Part shown: in pieces, positions 10,401 through 22,621 of the stretch
Numbering within the stretch: position 1 is the first letter of the stretch
Layout: each line of letters opens with the position of its first letter
Origin: Asterionellopsis glacialis
Lineage: Eukaryota; Bacillariophyta; Plagiogrammaphyceae; Rhaphoneidales; Asterionellopsidaceae
Direction: 5' to 3'
Assembly: GCA_014885115.2 (NCBI GenBank)
Contig: WKLE02000152.1
Coordinates: 2,338-66,337 of the forward strand
Length of the DNA: 64,000 nt
Notes under the pieces: generated by a model
The model's input: only the letters and a program-made list of their open reading frames with translations
Told to the model about the DNA's origin: nothing
Databases searched by the model: none
Made by a program: the position numbers and the translations under genes

Positions 10401-13114
10401 CAGTTCGAGACAAGCCAGATGCTGACAAACCATTGAAACCGCATGAAGCTGCTGCGACAGCTGCAAAGATTGGAACACTTCTGTCTGGAAGTGAAGGCCC
10501 AACCAACTTTGCAAATCTAGATAGTTACATGCAATCGCAAATAAACCCTCTCGCCTCCGAAATAATCAAAGCTTGTCTGCCCAATGGACTTGCCGTTCCT
10601 TTCCCAAAGAATACATTTGGGCTGATGGTTACCACGGGTGCAAAAGGATCAACTGTGAATCAGTCACAAGTTTCATGTGCCCTGGGTCAGCAGGCACTCG
10701 AAGGACGACGTGTTCCGCGAATGAGTAGTGGAAGAACTCTTCCTTCATTTCAACCATATGAACCTTTACCTCGTGCAGATGGATTTATCGCAGATAGGTT
10801 TCTCACGGGTGTTCGACCACAAGAGTACTACTTTCATTGTATGGCTGGCCGTGAAGGTCTTGTCGACACAGCCGTGAAAACATCACGTTCTGGATACCTA
10901 CAGCGTTGTCTAGTCAAGCATTTGGAGGAACTTAAAGTGTGCTACGATCACACTGTTCGTAATGGGGAAAGTGGCGTCGTTCAATTCTTATACGGGGAAG
11001 ACGGATTGGATCCAACTAAGGCTCCCTATCTCGACTGTACACCGAAAAGCTTTGAGTACATGGCCCGTAACCAGAAGGCTCTTACAAGGAATAATCCAAG
11101 CCTTCCAAATGCTGATTTACAGCTGGCTGCAGGTGACAGCTCCCGCCTAAAAGATTTGGAAAACAATGCTCCTAACCTTTTAGAAAAAGGAAGTTTTGTC
11201 CGTGCTCGGAAGTTGCGTCAAGGATCACGTTGGTCTCGAGGTTTGCTATGCCGAGGATGGTTCGATGCAATCATCACCAAAAAGTATCACAACGGAGAGT
11301 TTGATCTGGAATATATTAAAGACAAAAGTCGAATGAAAAATGTACCTGTAGAAGTTGATTTTGGTCGCAGTGGAAGTGGAACAACTCCTGCATCTACTGT
11401 CTGCACGATCATTATGGCTGCCACACCGGACCCGATCTTAGGCACACCAGACCGTGCCAGTGGTCAATATCGTGTTGGATCAAGCGGATCCTGTGTTTCA
11501 GAAAAGGTTGCAGGTGCTGCCATGGATGCCATCAAGTACAATAGCAAAGTTCGGTCCGCCAATGAAAGTACAGGTGGGACAAGAGAGGATTTTACAAAGC
11601 TCGTTGCATCCAAGTACGGATCAGCATTATGCGCTCCAGGCGAGGCTGTAGGAAGTATCGCGGCACAATCAGTTGGAGAACCCTCCACGCAAATGACTCT
11701 TAATACATTCCATCTTGCAGGATCTGGTGCGAATGTAACACTAGGTATTCCTCGTCTTCGTGAAATCATTATGACAGCATCAAAAACATTAAAGACACCC
11801 ACCATGTCCGTTCCATTACACAGTACTGTTTCGGATAAGGAAGCACTGAAGCTGACTCGTTTCTTCACAAGGTTAACACTTATCGAAGTCATTGCAAGTC
11901 AAAATGGGATTACGGTGCGAGAAGAGTTAAGAAAGGACGAGACTGGAAATTGGCTTCGTGCGTACTACGTAATCTTTAAGCTGCATCCAGCGGAACGAAT
12001 CAAGGAAGCCTTTGGTTTATCCCTTGAAGATATTGCTCGAGTTATCTCTTCAACTTTTGCCAACAAGCTGAAAGACGTTGTTACTAGAGAGTTACGTAAG
12101 GCTTCAGCTGATTCAGGCGAAGGTGGTACAGTGGATTTAGGATTTGAAGGGTCTGGTGCAATGTTATCACCGCAGCAACCACAACAAAGACAAGCCAAGA
12201 AAAAGAAGAAACAAAGTGTTGAAATCGAGGATGATTCTGATGACGAAGATGTCGAAGAAGAAGTTGGAGAGGAAGATGGAGTTATGGGAGCAAGACTGGG
12301 TCATCAAAAGGAAATGGAATCTTACGGAAACATGGATGATGACGACGAGCAGGTCGCAGCTGGAGAGGCAAAAGAAAGTGAAGCATTATTTGAAAACGAT
12401 GATGATAGTAGCACTGAAGAAGCAGCAGCAGCAGCAACCGCCCCCACAAATGACGACGATGATGACAATGGCAATAATGACTTCTCAGGCTGGGATGGAG
12501 GAGACGGTTTTGTGCAAGTGGATAAAGATCAGAACTCTATTTTGATGAGACCCATGCTGGTTCCTCCCTCTGCACGTCCACTACTTATGGTGGGCTTAGT
12601 TGAACAAGCCGCAGCTGCAACTCTCGTGAGTGCCCGAAAAGATATTACAGAAGCCTATACGAACGAAGAAGATGGACGGGGAACATGTCTACAAACGGCT
12701 GGATGTAATTTCAAGGAGTTCTGGATGCTTGATAATGTCGATCACAACAAGCTTGCTTCCAATGATATTTGGGCCATCCATCAAGCCTATGGTGTCGAGG
12801 CAGCACGGAACAATATTGTAGAACAAATTCGAAGTGTCTTTGGAGCGTACGGTATTGAAGTTGACCCTAGGCATTTGTCTTTGATAGCAGATTATATGAC
12901 CTACGAGGGAGGCTACAAGGCCATGAATCGTGGAGGTATGGAAGAAATCAGTTCTGCTTTCCTACAAATGAGTTTTGAAACAACAGCCGCTTTTATGACA
13001 AATGCTGCACTCGCGGGACGAAAGGAATATCTGAAGAGTCCAAGTGCCAATATTGTTCTCGGACAACCCATGAAGCATGGAACAGGAGCCTTTGATTTAT
13101 TAGCTAATTATTAA
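7450..13114 (+). CDS. RPA1: DNA-directed RNA polymerase I, largest subunit
   Basis: Four exons, 7450-7511, 7635-8873, 8968-9328 and 9518-13114, give 1752 aa, usual for RPA190. All joins keep the frame and rebuild conserved sequence, such as [22 protein letters not shown] across intron 2. Near the N-terminus is the zinc-binding CITCGCLFHNCPGHAGH. The catalytic Mg site NADFDGDEMNCHFP is near residue 590. The bridge-helix/trigger-loop region is around ESTGGTR to GEPSTQMTLNTFHLAG. The GLYDPRMGP start and the long acidic Lys/Asp/Glu insert near 12180-12500, in the jaw region, fit Pol I rather than Pol II or III. There is no CTD heptad repeat. It transcribes the rRNA precursor in the nucleolus. The gene ends 155 bp from the convergent prolidase stop. 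Confidence 0.96.
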
Positions 13115-13269
13115 TCAAACACTTGATGATATATCTCTTTGTCGTTCTTTTGGACTTTTAACGTTTCTATCTGAACATTTCACTTCAATCATTCCCTCAC
13201 TACGGCTCTACCCACACTTGCAACTGATCAGTGTTAGCTTGTATGTCTCAGTGTACTTGCATTTTTCTT

Positions 13270-15075
13270 TCAACAACTGGGTGGTGGTGGTGGTAATGGG
13301 TTTGGATCGGTGAGACGATCTCTACCCAATTCTGGAGCCTCATCTTGGACGGGTGGCCACTTACCACCTGCCATGACATGTTCCACTTCTGCTACCGTTC
13401 GTGGACACAGCGTATAATTGACAAATCCAGTATCTGTAATGGCTACCACATCTTCCAATCGGATCCCACCAAAGGTACGGAATTCATTCACAACCTTGGC
13501 ATCCAAATATGATACAAATGGCGAGTCGTCCTGCAAGGCTTCATTTAACAAATGATCAATAAAGTAACATCCAGGTTCCACAGTAAGGACCATATTCGGT
13601 TCAATGACACGAGCTGTACGAAGACTTTTCAATCCTGGTTGTAGAATTCGTTCCGGTTGTCCAGTCAAATATCCTCCCACATCGTGTGTATCAATCCCAA
13701 TAAAATGTCCTAATCCACAGGGCATAAAGACGGCACCTAACCTCATGTCGACTAATTCTTCTACAGATCTGTCTTGGGGAAGGACAAGACCAAGTTGAAT
13801 CAACATTTTGAGTATTTCACCTTCCGCTGCCTTATGACATTCTACCCATACGACACCAGGTTTTAAAATGTTGTATACGGCTCGTTGGGCATCTAATACA
13901 CCATTGTAAACCGCTGTCTGTCTTGCCGTGTACGTTCCATTGGCAGGAAAACTACATGTGATATCACTCCCATACCCAAAATATTCAGCACCCATATCAA
14001 ATAAACAAAAATCACCATCGTTTATAAATCGTGCATTAGGTTCACCTGCATGTCCATAATGCAATATAGCACCATTTGGACCGCATCCACAAATAGGAGT
14101 GTAACTAATTTTTTATGTGTGTCATCATGACAGTTGGTTCATTCGATTATATGGAATTTAGTTAGTACATTTGATGAAAGCTCAATAATTGCAATCCCAG
14201 GTTTCCTCGAACAATCAACAACGAACATGGTGTACTGAAACTTTAAAAACTTACCCTAGATTTCGACATCCATAATTATAAAAGCAGTAATGACGAAAGA
14301 GTGACTCGGACTGATATTCCATCATGCCAGGTTTAGTATTTTTCATGGTGTAGACATGTGCAAAGGATGTCAGTTCTGTGACATGCTGTAACAAATGAAG
14401 TTCGGCCTTACTTTTATGAACCCGTGATTCAGCCATGATATTAAACAAAATAGATGTATCTACAGCAGTTGTCAAACGTTCGGATAGAAATGATGGTGGT
14501 TCATACATGTTACCTGAATCTGAATTCCTACCCTTGAGTAACAAGACTCGAACTTTACCAGCACCATTGTTTGCTGCTTCTTTTTCTTTTTCTGCAATCA
14601 CACCTTCCAGGAATGGTTCAACATCATCTATATATTGAACATCATCTACATGATACATATCTTTCCAATGTTTCGCAGATTTAATAGGACCCATCCATGT
14701 GGCATATTCTTGTGGAAGGCGTGGTATAAAAAGTGTGGTATGACCCGTCTTGACATCAATACAGCCTGCACAATCAGGTTCTTTCACACCAAATAAATAA
14801 ATAAAATAACTTTCTTGTCGAAACAATGGTTCATGATCGGTATCAAACCGATTCGTAGATGGACCACCCTTGACAAAAATTACAGAATTGTCACTACACG
14901 AATCTTGTTGCTGTTTTTGAAGTTTGGATATAACTTTTTGACGATTGGCACCAAAGACATCCGCGATAGAAATCTTGTAAGTATTTAAACCCATCGACAA
15001 GACTGGTGCTGCACTTGGCGGTGATGATAATGATGCCTCACCATTGTGAGTACTACCATTCTCCTTATTTGTCAT
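13270..15075 (-). CDS. PEPD: Xaa-Pro dipeptidase (prolidase)
   Basis: Minus-strand exons 15075-14255 and 14104-13270 give 551 aa. The splice joins NYGCRNLG to YTPICGCGPNGAILHYGHAG, matching animal prolidase. The N-terminal aminopeptidase-P domain includes LFRQESYFIYLFGVKEPDC and PRLPQEYATWMG. The C-terminal pita-bread domain carries all five metal ligands: two Asp in FDMGAEYFGYGSDITC, His in GLGHFIGIDTHDVGG, Glu in LTVEPGCYF, and Glu in GGIRLEDVV. The enzyme splits dipeptides with C-terminal proline, usually in the cytosol with Mn(II). The first ~30 residues are Ser/Asn-rich and differ from animal enzymes. The C-terminus ends in a short poly-proline run. Confidence 0.95.
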
Positions 15076-15833
15076 CGTAATGGAACACTATCAATAAGTT
15101 TAGGCGAGATGTGTTCGTTGTCTGATGTCTTCTGTGCCATGCAGAGAGATGCGTTGACACATCATAAAAGTGTTCACGGACTGGTTGACGGTCGCGTCGG
15201 TGGGAGTTGTCGGTTGGCTCAGTCAGTCGGATTGGTCGAAAAATAGGAAGGGTTACTACCATACCTGGTACTTACTAACTAACGGAATGTCTGTACCTGG
15301 TATCTCATAGGTGCTGCTAAAAAAATAGAGTATAGTAGCGAGTATTTATAATAGAATTACTCAATCTTTGACCAATCAAAATGTCGTAAGAGCCACACAT
15401 GTTTTTTATATAATACGAGTACGAAGATTACATTACACCAAGGGAGAAGATGGTTCTTCTTCCCGAATTCTGCACGGCATATTTGCTTTGGCAGATCCAT
15501 CGCGAAAAATCCGGCAGAACACTCTACTCAGGTAGGGATTCTACATGTTTGTACTGTATGTAGATCCTACACCGCAAAGATTCGCCTCTCTCACTTTTTC
15601 TTCTTCCAGACATCCGATAAAAGATATTCTGGTACTTTTCTGGTACACTTTCTACGAGAAGAAGAAAAAGATACACAACAGATGAAAATACTTCTTTTTC
15701 ACTCTCACAGCCGGTCATCTGTATTGGCCATTTGGTTTTTGCATTTTCCATTATTTCTTTCTGTCTCTTTTAAAAAAAACATCTCGTACAGACAGTAAGA
15801 ACTAACCAACACAACTAACTAACGACTGTAACC
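15076..15833. promoter_or_regulatory. Divergent upstream region of prolidase and pyruvate kinase
   Basis: This 758-bp spacer separates two divergent ATGs. It has two TACCTGGTA copies, 15262-15270 and 15294-15302, whose starts are 32 bp apart and 187-219 bp from the prolidase start. Pyrimidine-rich sequence and an ACTAACTAAC-like stretch directly precede the pyruvate kinase ATG. No gene is seen. Confidence 0.45.
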
Positions 15834-17450
15834 ATGATCTCCAATACATCCAGTGTTCCTACACTTCAAGGTGGATTCATTACCCTTGATCGTGTCAAAC
15901 AAAAACTTACAACGACTGCCAATCGTCGTACGAAAATTGTATGTACGTTAGGTCCAGCATGTTGGTCCGAAGAGGGATTAAGTACATTAATGGATGAAGG
16001 TATGAATGTCGCACGATTTAATTTTTCACATGGTGACCATGAAACTCATGGTGCTACCTTGGCACGATTACGCAAGGTAGCTGCTGAAAAATCACGCAAC
16101 ATTGCTGTGCTTTTGGATACCAAAGGACCTGAAATCCGTTCGGGATTCTTTGAAGAAGGCATTGATAAACTTACCTTGGAAAAAGGTGCTACACTTACCT
16201 TGACATCGAACTATTCCTTCAAGGGTAATAAAAACAAATTAGCATGTTCGTATGACAAACTTGCATCATCGGTTACACCAGGACAACAAATTTTGGTCGC
16301 CGATGGATCCTTGGTCTTGACTGTATTGTCTTGTGAAATATCCCTGGGCGAAGTAGATTGTCGTGTTGAAAATAATTGTTCTATCGGTGAACGTAAAAAT
16401 ATGAACTTACCAGGTGTGGAAGTTGACTTGCCCACCTTTACCGAAAAGGATGTCAATGACATTGTCAACTTTGGTATTAAAAACAAAGTTGAATTCATTG
16501 CCGCATCCTTTGTGCGGACCGCACAAGATGTTATCAATTTACGTTCACTCTTGAAGGACAATGGTGGGGAAACAATTAAAATTATATCCAAGATTGAAAA
16601 TTTACAAGGATTGCAAAATTATGAAGAAATCTTAAAGGAAACAGATGCTGTCATGGTGGCACGTGGTGACTTGGGAATGGAAATTCCACCCTCCAAGGTA
16701 TTCTTGGCCCAAAAAATGATGATTCGTGGTGCCAACATTGCCGGCAAACCCATCATTACAGCCACACAAATGTTGGAAAGTATGATTAACAACCCACGTC
16801 CAACACGTGCAGAGTGTTCCGATGTTGCCAATGCTGTTTACGATGGTACAGATGCAGTCATGTTGTCAGGTGAAACTGCCAATGGTGATTACTTCCAACA
16901 GGCTGTATCATTCATGGCACGAACGTGCTGTGAGGCAGAACAAAGTCGTAATTACAACCAAATGTACCACGCCGTACGTAATTCGATCGTGAACAAATAT
17001 GGCAAACTACGTGTGGGTGAATCTGTGGCAAGTTCTGCCGTCAAGGCATCCATCGAAGTGGATGCCAAACTTATTTTGGTAATGAGTGATTTAGGAAAAA
17101 TGGCATCCTATGTGGCCAAATTCCGTCCCTCGGCACGTATCATGTGTTTGACACCCACCATTACGTCTGCCCGTCAAGCATCTGGGTTAATGGCGGGTGT
17201 GCATACCATTTTGGTAGATTCCTTGGCTGAACCTGAAGAATTATTGGAAGAAGTGAATTACGAAGTTGTTCAATCGGGTATGCTCAACGTAGGCGATACT
17301 GTTATATTTATTGGTGGTAAAATGAGTGGCTTCTTGGAACAACTTCGTATCAATACTGTCACGGAAGGTAAGAGTTATGGACATATCATTAAAGATTCTG
17401 ATGAATTCTTTTACAACCAAAAACTTGTATTGAGTTATGGTATGAAATAA
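15834..17450 (+). CDS. PYK: Pyruvate kinase
   Basis: Intronless, 538 aa, full length. It converts phosphoenolpyruvate and ADP to pyruvate and ATP. Key motifs in order: TKIVCTLGPACWS, NVARFNFSHGDHE, DTKGPEIRSGFF, the active-site lysine strand IKIISKIEN, MVARGDLGMEIP (metal site), PIITATQMLESM, and RAECSDVANAVYDGTDAVMLSGE. The C-terminal domain ends MNVGDTVIFIGG. There is no signal or transit peptide, so a cytosolic enzyme is likely. About 20 residues precede the conserved core. The start lies in TAACCATGA, and the upstream sequence has in-frame stops. Confidence 0.97.
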   Translation: MISNTSSVPTLQGGFITLDRVKQKLTTTANRRTKIVCTLGPACWSEEGLSTLMDEGMNVARFNFSHGDHETHGATLARLRKVAAEKSRNIAVLLDTKGPEIRSGFFEEGIDKLTLEKGATLTLTSNYSFKGNKNKLACSYDKLASSVTPGQQILVADGSLVLTVLSCEISLGEVDCRVENNCSIGERKNMNLPGVEVDLPTFTEKDVNDIVNFGIKNKVEFIAASFVRTAQDVINLRSLLKDNGGETIKIISKIENLQGLQNYEEILKETDAVMVARGDLGMEIPPSKVFLAQKMMIRGANIAGKPIITATQMLESMINNPRPTRAECSDVANAVYDGTDAVMLSGETANGDYFQQAVSFMARTCCEAEQSRNYNQMYHAVRNSIVNKYGKLRVGESVASSAVKASIEVDAKLILVMSDLGKMASYVAKFRPSARIMCLTPTITSARQASGLMAGVHTILVDSLAEPEELLEEVNYEVVQSGMLNVGDTVIFIGGKMSGFLEQLRINTVTEGKSYGHIIKDSDEFFYNQKLVLSYGMK

Positions 17451-18086
17451 AGAACCAGAAAAGACTAAAACATAAAAGCGAAAGAGGGAACGAGTAAGTA
17501 CTAGGAGTGCAATAAACAAACATATGGTTCAATTTACAAATGTTTTGTTCATGTTGCTGTTGTTGGTAGAAAGTAAAGAAGTAAAGTAAATATGTGTTGA
17601 TTTAGAAAGGAAAAAAGAGTCTTTTTGGTCGTATAGACGCACGATGAATACATTCCAATCTGTGACGTTACTACTGTATGTGATAGGTCAACAATTCAAT
17701 ATATTATAATGACGTCATCATGATGTGCACTGAACGGGCTTTTTTTAGGCCCGTTTTTCGCATTGAAAGAGAACCTGTTTTTTATCGAAGAAACGGAATG
17801 AAGGGAAGTGCTTTCTGAGTGTGCCGCAAGCAAAACAGTCAACGATCGCCACATGCAACAAAACCAACAAAAAGCATGATTCTCTGTATTTTCATGCAGC
17901 CCCTTTTCTTTATTCAAAGCAAGGTTCAGTAAAGGAATACATCGCAGCCGCGCTAATTTCGAAGCTCTCTCTCCCTTGGTGTCGACCGTATTGTGTTCGT
18001 GTGTATCGTACGAATACAAAAATTTGAATTTCCCCATTACACAATTTAATCATCCAGACAGATCACACGAAATCGCCATAAAAAAG
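17451..18086. promoter_or_regulatory. Intergenic region with a CRE-type palindrome and a strong hairpin
   Basis: Between the pyruvate kinase stop and the HMG-box gene start. TGACGTCA at 17710-17717 is a perfect bZIP/CRE-type site. Directly after it, AACGGGC (17733-17739) and GCCCGTT (17749-17755) form a GC-rich hairpin with a T-rich loop, followed by more T's. No coding sequence is seen. Confidence 0.5.
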
Positions 18087-18901
18087 ATGAGCGCACAAGC
18101 ATTTATCGCCTTCCTTAGATGTGAAGCCAATCAAGCTGAAGAGCGCGGCAAAGCACTTCGTGCTACAGCTGCAGCAATTGAAGCAAATGCAGGCAATGAA
18201 GGTATGTTTTGTATGTGGTTCAAGCAATCATTCATGTACACTTTTAAAACAATCTAGTTTTCAATTTTGACAGGCAATTCCCTACCCCTGACAATTTACA
18301 GAATGTGATGGGATGTTTTATTCTTGTGCATGTTACTAAAGTATGTGATGTGGCAATATGCTTTTTCTGTCCTTCTTTTCATTAAAAAATGCGTCATTTT
18401 TTGTAACCACTTTCTAACTTGCGAACTATCTATCTATCACTTTTTAAATAATCTACACGTATTATAGGTAAAAAGAAACGTAAACGCGATGCCAGTCGTC
18501 CTAAACGACAACATACTGCTTATACCATGTTTGTACAAGAAAATTATGAATTAATTAAACGTACGAACGATCCTAATATTGCTAGTAAAGATATTATATC
18601 TATTGTTGCAAGACAATGGGCAGATACCACAGAAGAAGAAAAACAAATGTGGAAAGCACGTGCAATGCTGTCTTCGTCTTCAACAACTTCATCAACAAAG
18701 GCACAGGGACAAACAACAACAGGAACATCTGCAGCGGAAGAAACTGCTGCCATTGCTGCTGCTGTAACAGATGGTATGGAAGAGGGTTTGTTGGAAGGTC
18801 CTGCTGAAGATGGCGATACTGGTAATAAGGACAACAAGGGGCGAAAAAGACGCGCTGCTGCAACATCTTCAAAGAAAAAGATTGCTGCTGTAGAAGTATA
18901 A
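18087..18901 (+). CDS. HMG-box protein
   Basis: Exons 18087-18201 and 18468-18901 give 182 aa. The 266-bp intron has GTATGT...TATAG ends and splits a Gly codon. Exon 1 encodes a short helical N-terminus. Exon 2 begins with a basic stretch (GKKKRKRDASRPKRQ, a likely nuclear signal) running into an HMG box of about 60 residues: HTAYTMFVQENYELIK, then SKDIISIVARQWADTTEEEKQMW. These are the hydrophobic and Trp positions of the L-shaped fold. The tail is Ser/Thr-rich, then acidic, and ends with KGRKRR and KKK. This type usually binds DNA without strict sequence preference as a chromatin protein. The exact role is unknown. Confidence 0.85.
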
Positions 18902-19122
18902 AATAAGATGATAATAAACATGCTCGCATTTATTGATCGGGTCGAACTTTATGGTCGATAGATTATAATTCTTAAATTTAATGTATTGTGCGCAACTACT
19001 TTGAAACAATACTGATGATATGCAAGGACGTGTACTAGCTAGTATCGATTTATTGAGTTTCTATAGTTAGTTCCCTTAGGAATGATACTTGCCTCTATCT
19101 TCTATTTGATTCATTATCCTAT

Positions 19123-20893
19123 CTATCTACTAGTCTTTGCCATCATATCAATAGGACCTTCACTTTCGACAACTTTGACTAAAGCAGTCAAACCTCTCAT
19201 GAGTTGTAAAATTATGAGTGCCGACCAAACATGGACAAGTGTATCAGCTTCATTAATTCCTTGTAGAAATACAAAGGAAGCAAAAGCAACGGCAGCACTA
19301 AGTGCCATTGTTTTGGCCTGGTATGTAAACTCCGATGCGCCTTGCAATACACCATCGGCAGCAAAAACAAATGAATTTAATGGTTGGGCTACAACAATCA
19401 AGGCCAATATACTTGAAAGTGCCATTTGTGTGGATTCATCAGATGTAAAGGCACCCAATAAAAATCCAGATAAGTCGCCTACATACAATGCTCCCCCCAA
19501 TAATACACCCTGTGCCAAACTGTAGGAAAAGACAGTTTTTGTAATGTCACGTGCATCGTCTTGATCTTGTCGACCCAGGGCATCCGCTATTAAACCCTGC
19601 GATGCAGCAGCCAGGGCATCACAAATGAAGGAACATAGTATCCATAATTGGATAGCAATTTGATGTGCAGCAACACTTGCCGATGCACCACCAGGTAAAA
19701 CATCACCTCCCCGTGCTGCCATAGCTGCTGCTGCCAATAACGATAATTGAAGTGATGCTGATCGTAAAAATACAGATGAAGATGCCACAATCAAAGGTTT
19801 CACTTCCTCCCATGGTGGTATGGCCAATGCCGGCACGACCGTCAAAGGAACAGTTCCATCTGACGTCTCGTCGTCTGTTGGTGCTGCCTTTTTCGATAAC
19901 AATTGGTTACTTCCAAGTTCACCACCAGCAGATGGAAGTTTACCCGCCAAAACTCCCAAGAATAACAATGCACTAATCCATTCAGCTGCTGTTGTAGCAA
20001 TAGCAGCACCTAATGGTCCCATCCCCATACCTGCCACCAAAATAACATCTAGGGCAATGTTGACTGAATTAGCAATGACAAGTACAACGATTGGTGNNNN
20101 NNNNNNNNNNNNNNNNNNNNNNNNNNNNNNNNNCAGAAATACAAAATATGGCAGGTGCTGCCCATGCCCGTATTGTTAAAAAATCTGTCGCATATCCATT
20201 GGCAATGGGACCTGTTATACCTGTCCCCATGTCAGCTAGAAGGGGTTGTTGTAACAACAATAATCCTACCGCAACTACAACGCCCAATGCCAATGCCAGT
20301 GTCAAGGCTTGTCCACCTAATGTTAGGGCATCGTCTTCCTTTCCTGATGCACGACGCGATGCTACCAGGGGTGTGGTGGCTGTACATAGAAAATTAAATA
20401 CAAAAAATGTGGATGTTAATAACGCTGCAGCAGATCCCATTCCTGCTAATGCATCTGCTGTCTCTGAATACCGTCCCACAAATGCTGTATCTGCCAGAGT
20501 CATTAATGGATCAATCAACAAGGCACCTAATGCAGGAATGGCCAATCCCAGAATTTTTTCACCTGTCGTGTCCCCCAAGGATGATGATGATGTTGATGAT
20601 GATATTGATTCTTCTTGGCTTGTTTCATCTTGGACCATCATATATTGTTTCGTACTACTACGGATCCCGTCATTATCATTCCGAGACAAAAGAGGTAAAG
20701 TTTCTGATTCGTGTCTATTGTTACTTTCAACAAATATCTTTTTGGCAGATGAAATCATTATGTGTTTTTGTGTTCTTGCAATGCCGATTATTCTATGGTT
20801 GTTGTTGTTGTTGTTGATGATGGGAGAGAAGGATAATGTCAAAGTAATAATGCTGGATAGGAAAATAAGAAGAACCTTCAAGTGTTTCAACAT
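19123..20893 (-). CDS. MATE-family efflux transporter, probably plastid membrane; crossed by an assembly gap
   Basis: Minus strand, ATG at 20893, stop at 19123. A run of 37 N (20097-20133) interrupts the gene. The frame differs across it, as expected if the gap length is arbitrary, so I read one gene and not a broken one. Before the gap: ILGLAIPALGALLIDPLMTLADTAFVGR, a typical first MATE helix, then TPLVASRRASGKEDDA and repeated hydrophobic helices. After it: IANSVNIALDVILVAGMGMGPLGAAIATT, matching the helix 5-6 region of DinF/EDS5-type MATEs. The first 25 residues are a signal peptide ending LTLSFSP, followed by a Ser/Asn-rich stretch, which suggests plastid import. MATEs export organic molecules using H+ or Na+ gradients. 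The substrate is unknown. A 221-bp tail-to-tail spacer separates it from the HMG gene. Confidence 0.85.
20097..20133. other. Assembly gap (N run) inside the MATE gene
   Basis: 37 N. The reading frame changes by one across it, so the real missing length is probably not 37. Confidence 0.95.
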
Positions 20894-21559
20894 GTTTTAC
20901 TTGCTTCTTTCAAATATATGTAAAACACAAATATGAAGAATAATCAGTGTATGTACCCTCTGAAAATTCAAGTACGAATTAGAGATACTCTTTAGAACGA
21001 TATGTATCTCCGTGTGTTATTTCTTCTACGGTGTAAAATGACAACCTCACTGATTTTCTTTCTTTTTTCTCGCCTATTGTTAGAAGCATTATCCCCTTGC
21101 GTGGAAAAAAAAAAAAAAAAGGAAAGAAAAACGTCTCGTGTGGAGTGTGTGTGTCGTGTCGCGTTCGTGTTTTTTGGCCCTCCGATGACGTGTCCTCGCG
21201 AGGTTTTGTGATAATCGAAGTTTTCAACCGGATAGACAGACTGACTCGGCTAAAGTCCACACAAATCATTTTTACAAGTTGCAAGACGAGGGTATTCTAG
21301 AGATTTTGGGGTGCCAGTCAGTCAATCTGACAGTGACAGGTGGTTCTGATTTTGTTTGTGAAAAGATCTCCCATCAATCCACCATTCGCTCCGCCCATGT
21401 AGTATCAATTGCACGCACCCACCCACCGACGATGATACTCGAGCAACCGGACTCCCAAGTTGGACGAACTTTGGTACAAGACAAAGACAAAACAAAAAAG
21501 TGTATTCTTCACTAACTAACGAAGCACCGATCATTTCCCTGCAGAGAAGGAGGAAAACA
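20894..21559. promoter_or_regulatory. Divergent upstream region of the MATE and polyglutamine methyltransferase genes
   Basis: 666 bp between divergent starts, with a poly-A run near 21107-21120 and no supported gene. The stretch ending about 21535 (TTCACTAACTAACGAAG) resembles the 5' leader of pyruvate kinase. No TACCNGGTA copy is present. Confidence 0.4.
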
Positions 21560-22532
21560 ATGACAAGTAATGATCGAATAAAACCATACCCCTATAAAGT
21601 TGATTACAATGATCATTTCGAAACTCCTCTTGTGGCATATCAAGATATTTTACCTATTTTACGTTTCTTATTTGAACGCAATAGTAGCAATACTAATGAT
21701 CCCACGGACTATTCAATGAACTCTGCCTATACAAATTCTAATAATGAGAAAACTTGTAAAAAAACTTCCAAACGTAAAAAGGAGATAACAACAACAACAA
21801 CAACCAATGAAACAGATAACGACCAAAAGGATCAATCCGACACCAATACCAATAACAACAACATTAGAACTAACATTCAATCATTACGAATGTATGATCC
21901 ATATTATTGTAATGGTCGTACATTGCAATTATTACAAAGTCCAGAACTTGGTTTTACCAATGTGATACATCAAAAACGTGATTTTTATAAAGATGTTTCT
22001 CAAAACACAATACCAACACATGATGTCTTTGTGACGAATCCACCCTATTCGCAAAATCATAAGGAACGTTGTCTCCAATTTGCATTGAAACAATTGCATA
22101 CGTTGGGAATACCTTTTTTTATACTGATACCAAATTATGTAGCCAATAAAGAATATTGGCGTACACTATTAAATCAATATTCAAATAATAATAGTGATAA
22201 CAGCAGCAGCAACAACAACAACAACAACAACATTCAAGTTGTATATCTAATCCCTCCTGAACCATATGAATATGATCACCCAGAAGGGACGGGGCATGAA
22301 ATACCACCATTTTCATCCTTATGGTTTTGTGGATTTTCATACAAATGTAACAACAAGCAAAAAGGCAACCTTGATATGTTGCAAACATTAAAGGACTTTT
22401 GGAATAATGAAAAGAAAAAGATTGGAAGAAATGTACGGTTAGCAACATCTATTCAAGAATTAGTACAATTGAATGCAGTACCAACTCTGAAGCGGCCAAA
22501 TCCAAAACAACGTAAAAAGAAACGACGATTGG

Positions 22533-22621
<89 letters not shown>

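Noticed and set aside
17731..17758. A true bacterial Rho-independent terminator, indicating transferred bacterial DNA
   Set aside because: The flanking genes are eukaryotic with introns, and no bacterial gene lies nearby. It is kept only as an unexplained hairpin.
20097..20133. Frameshift making the MATE gene a pseudogene
   Set aside because: The frame changes exactly at an N run whose length is probably arbitrary. Both sides encode intact, collinear MATE sequence.
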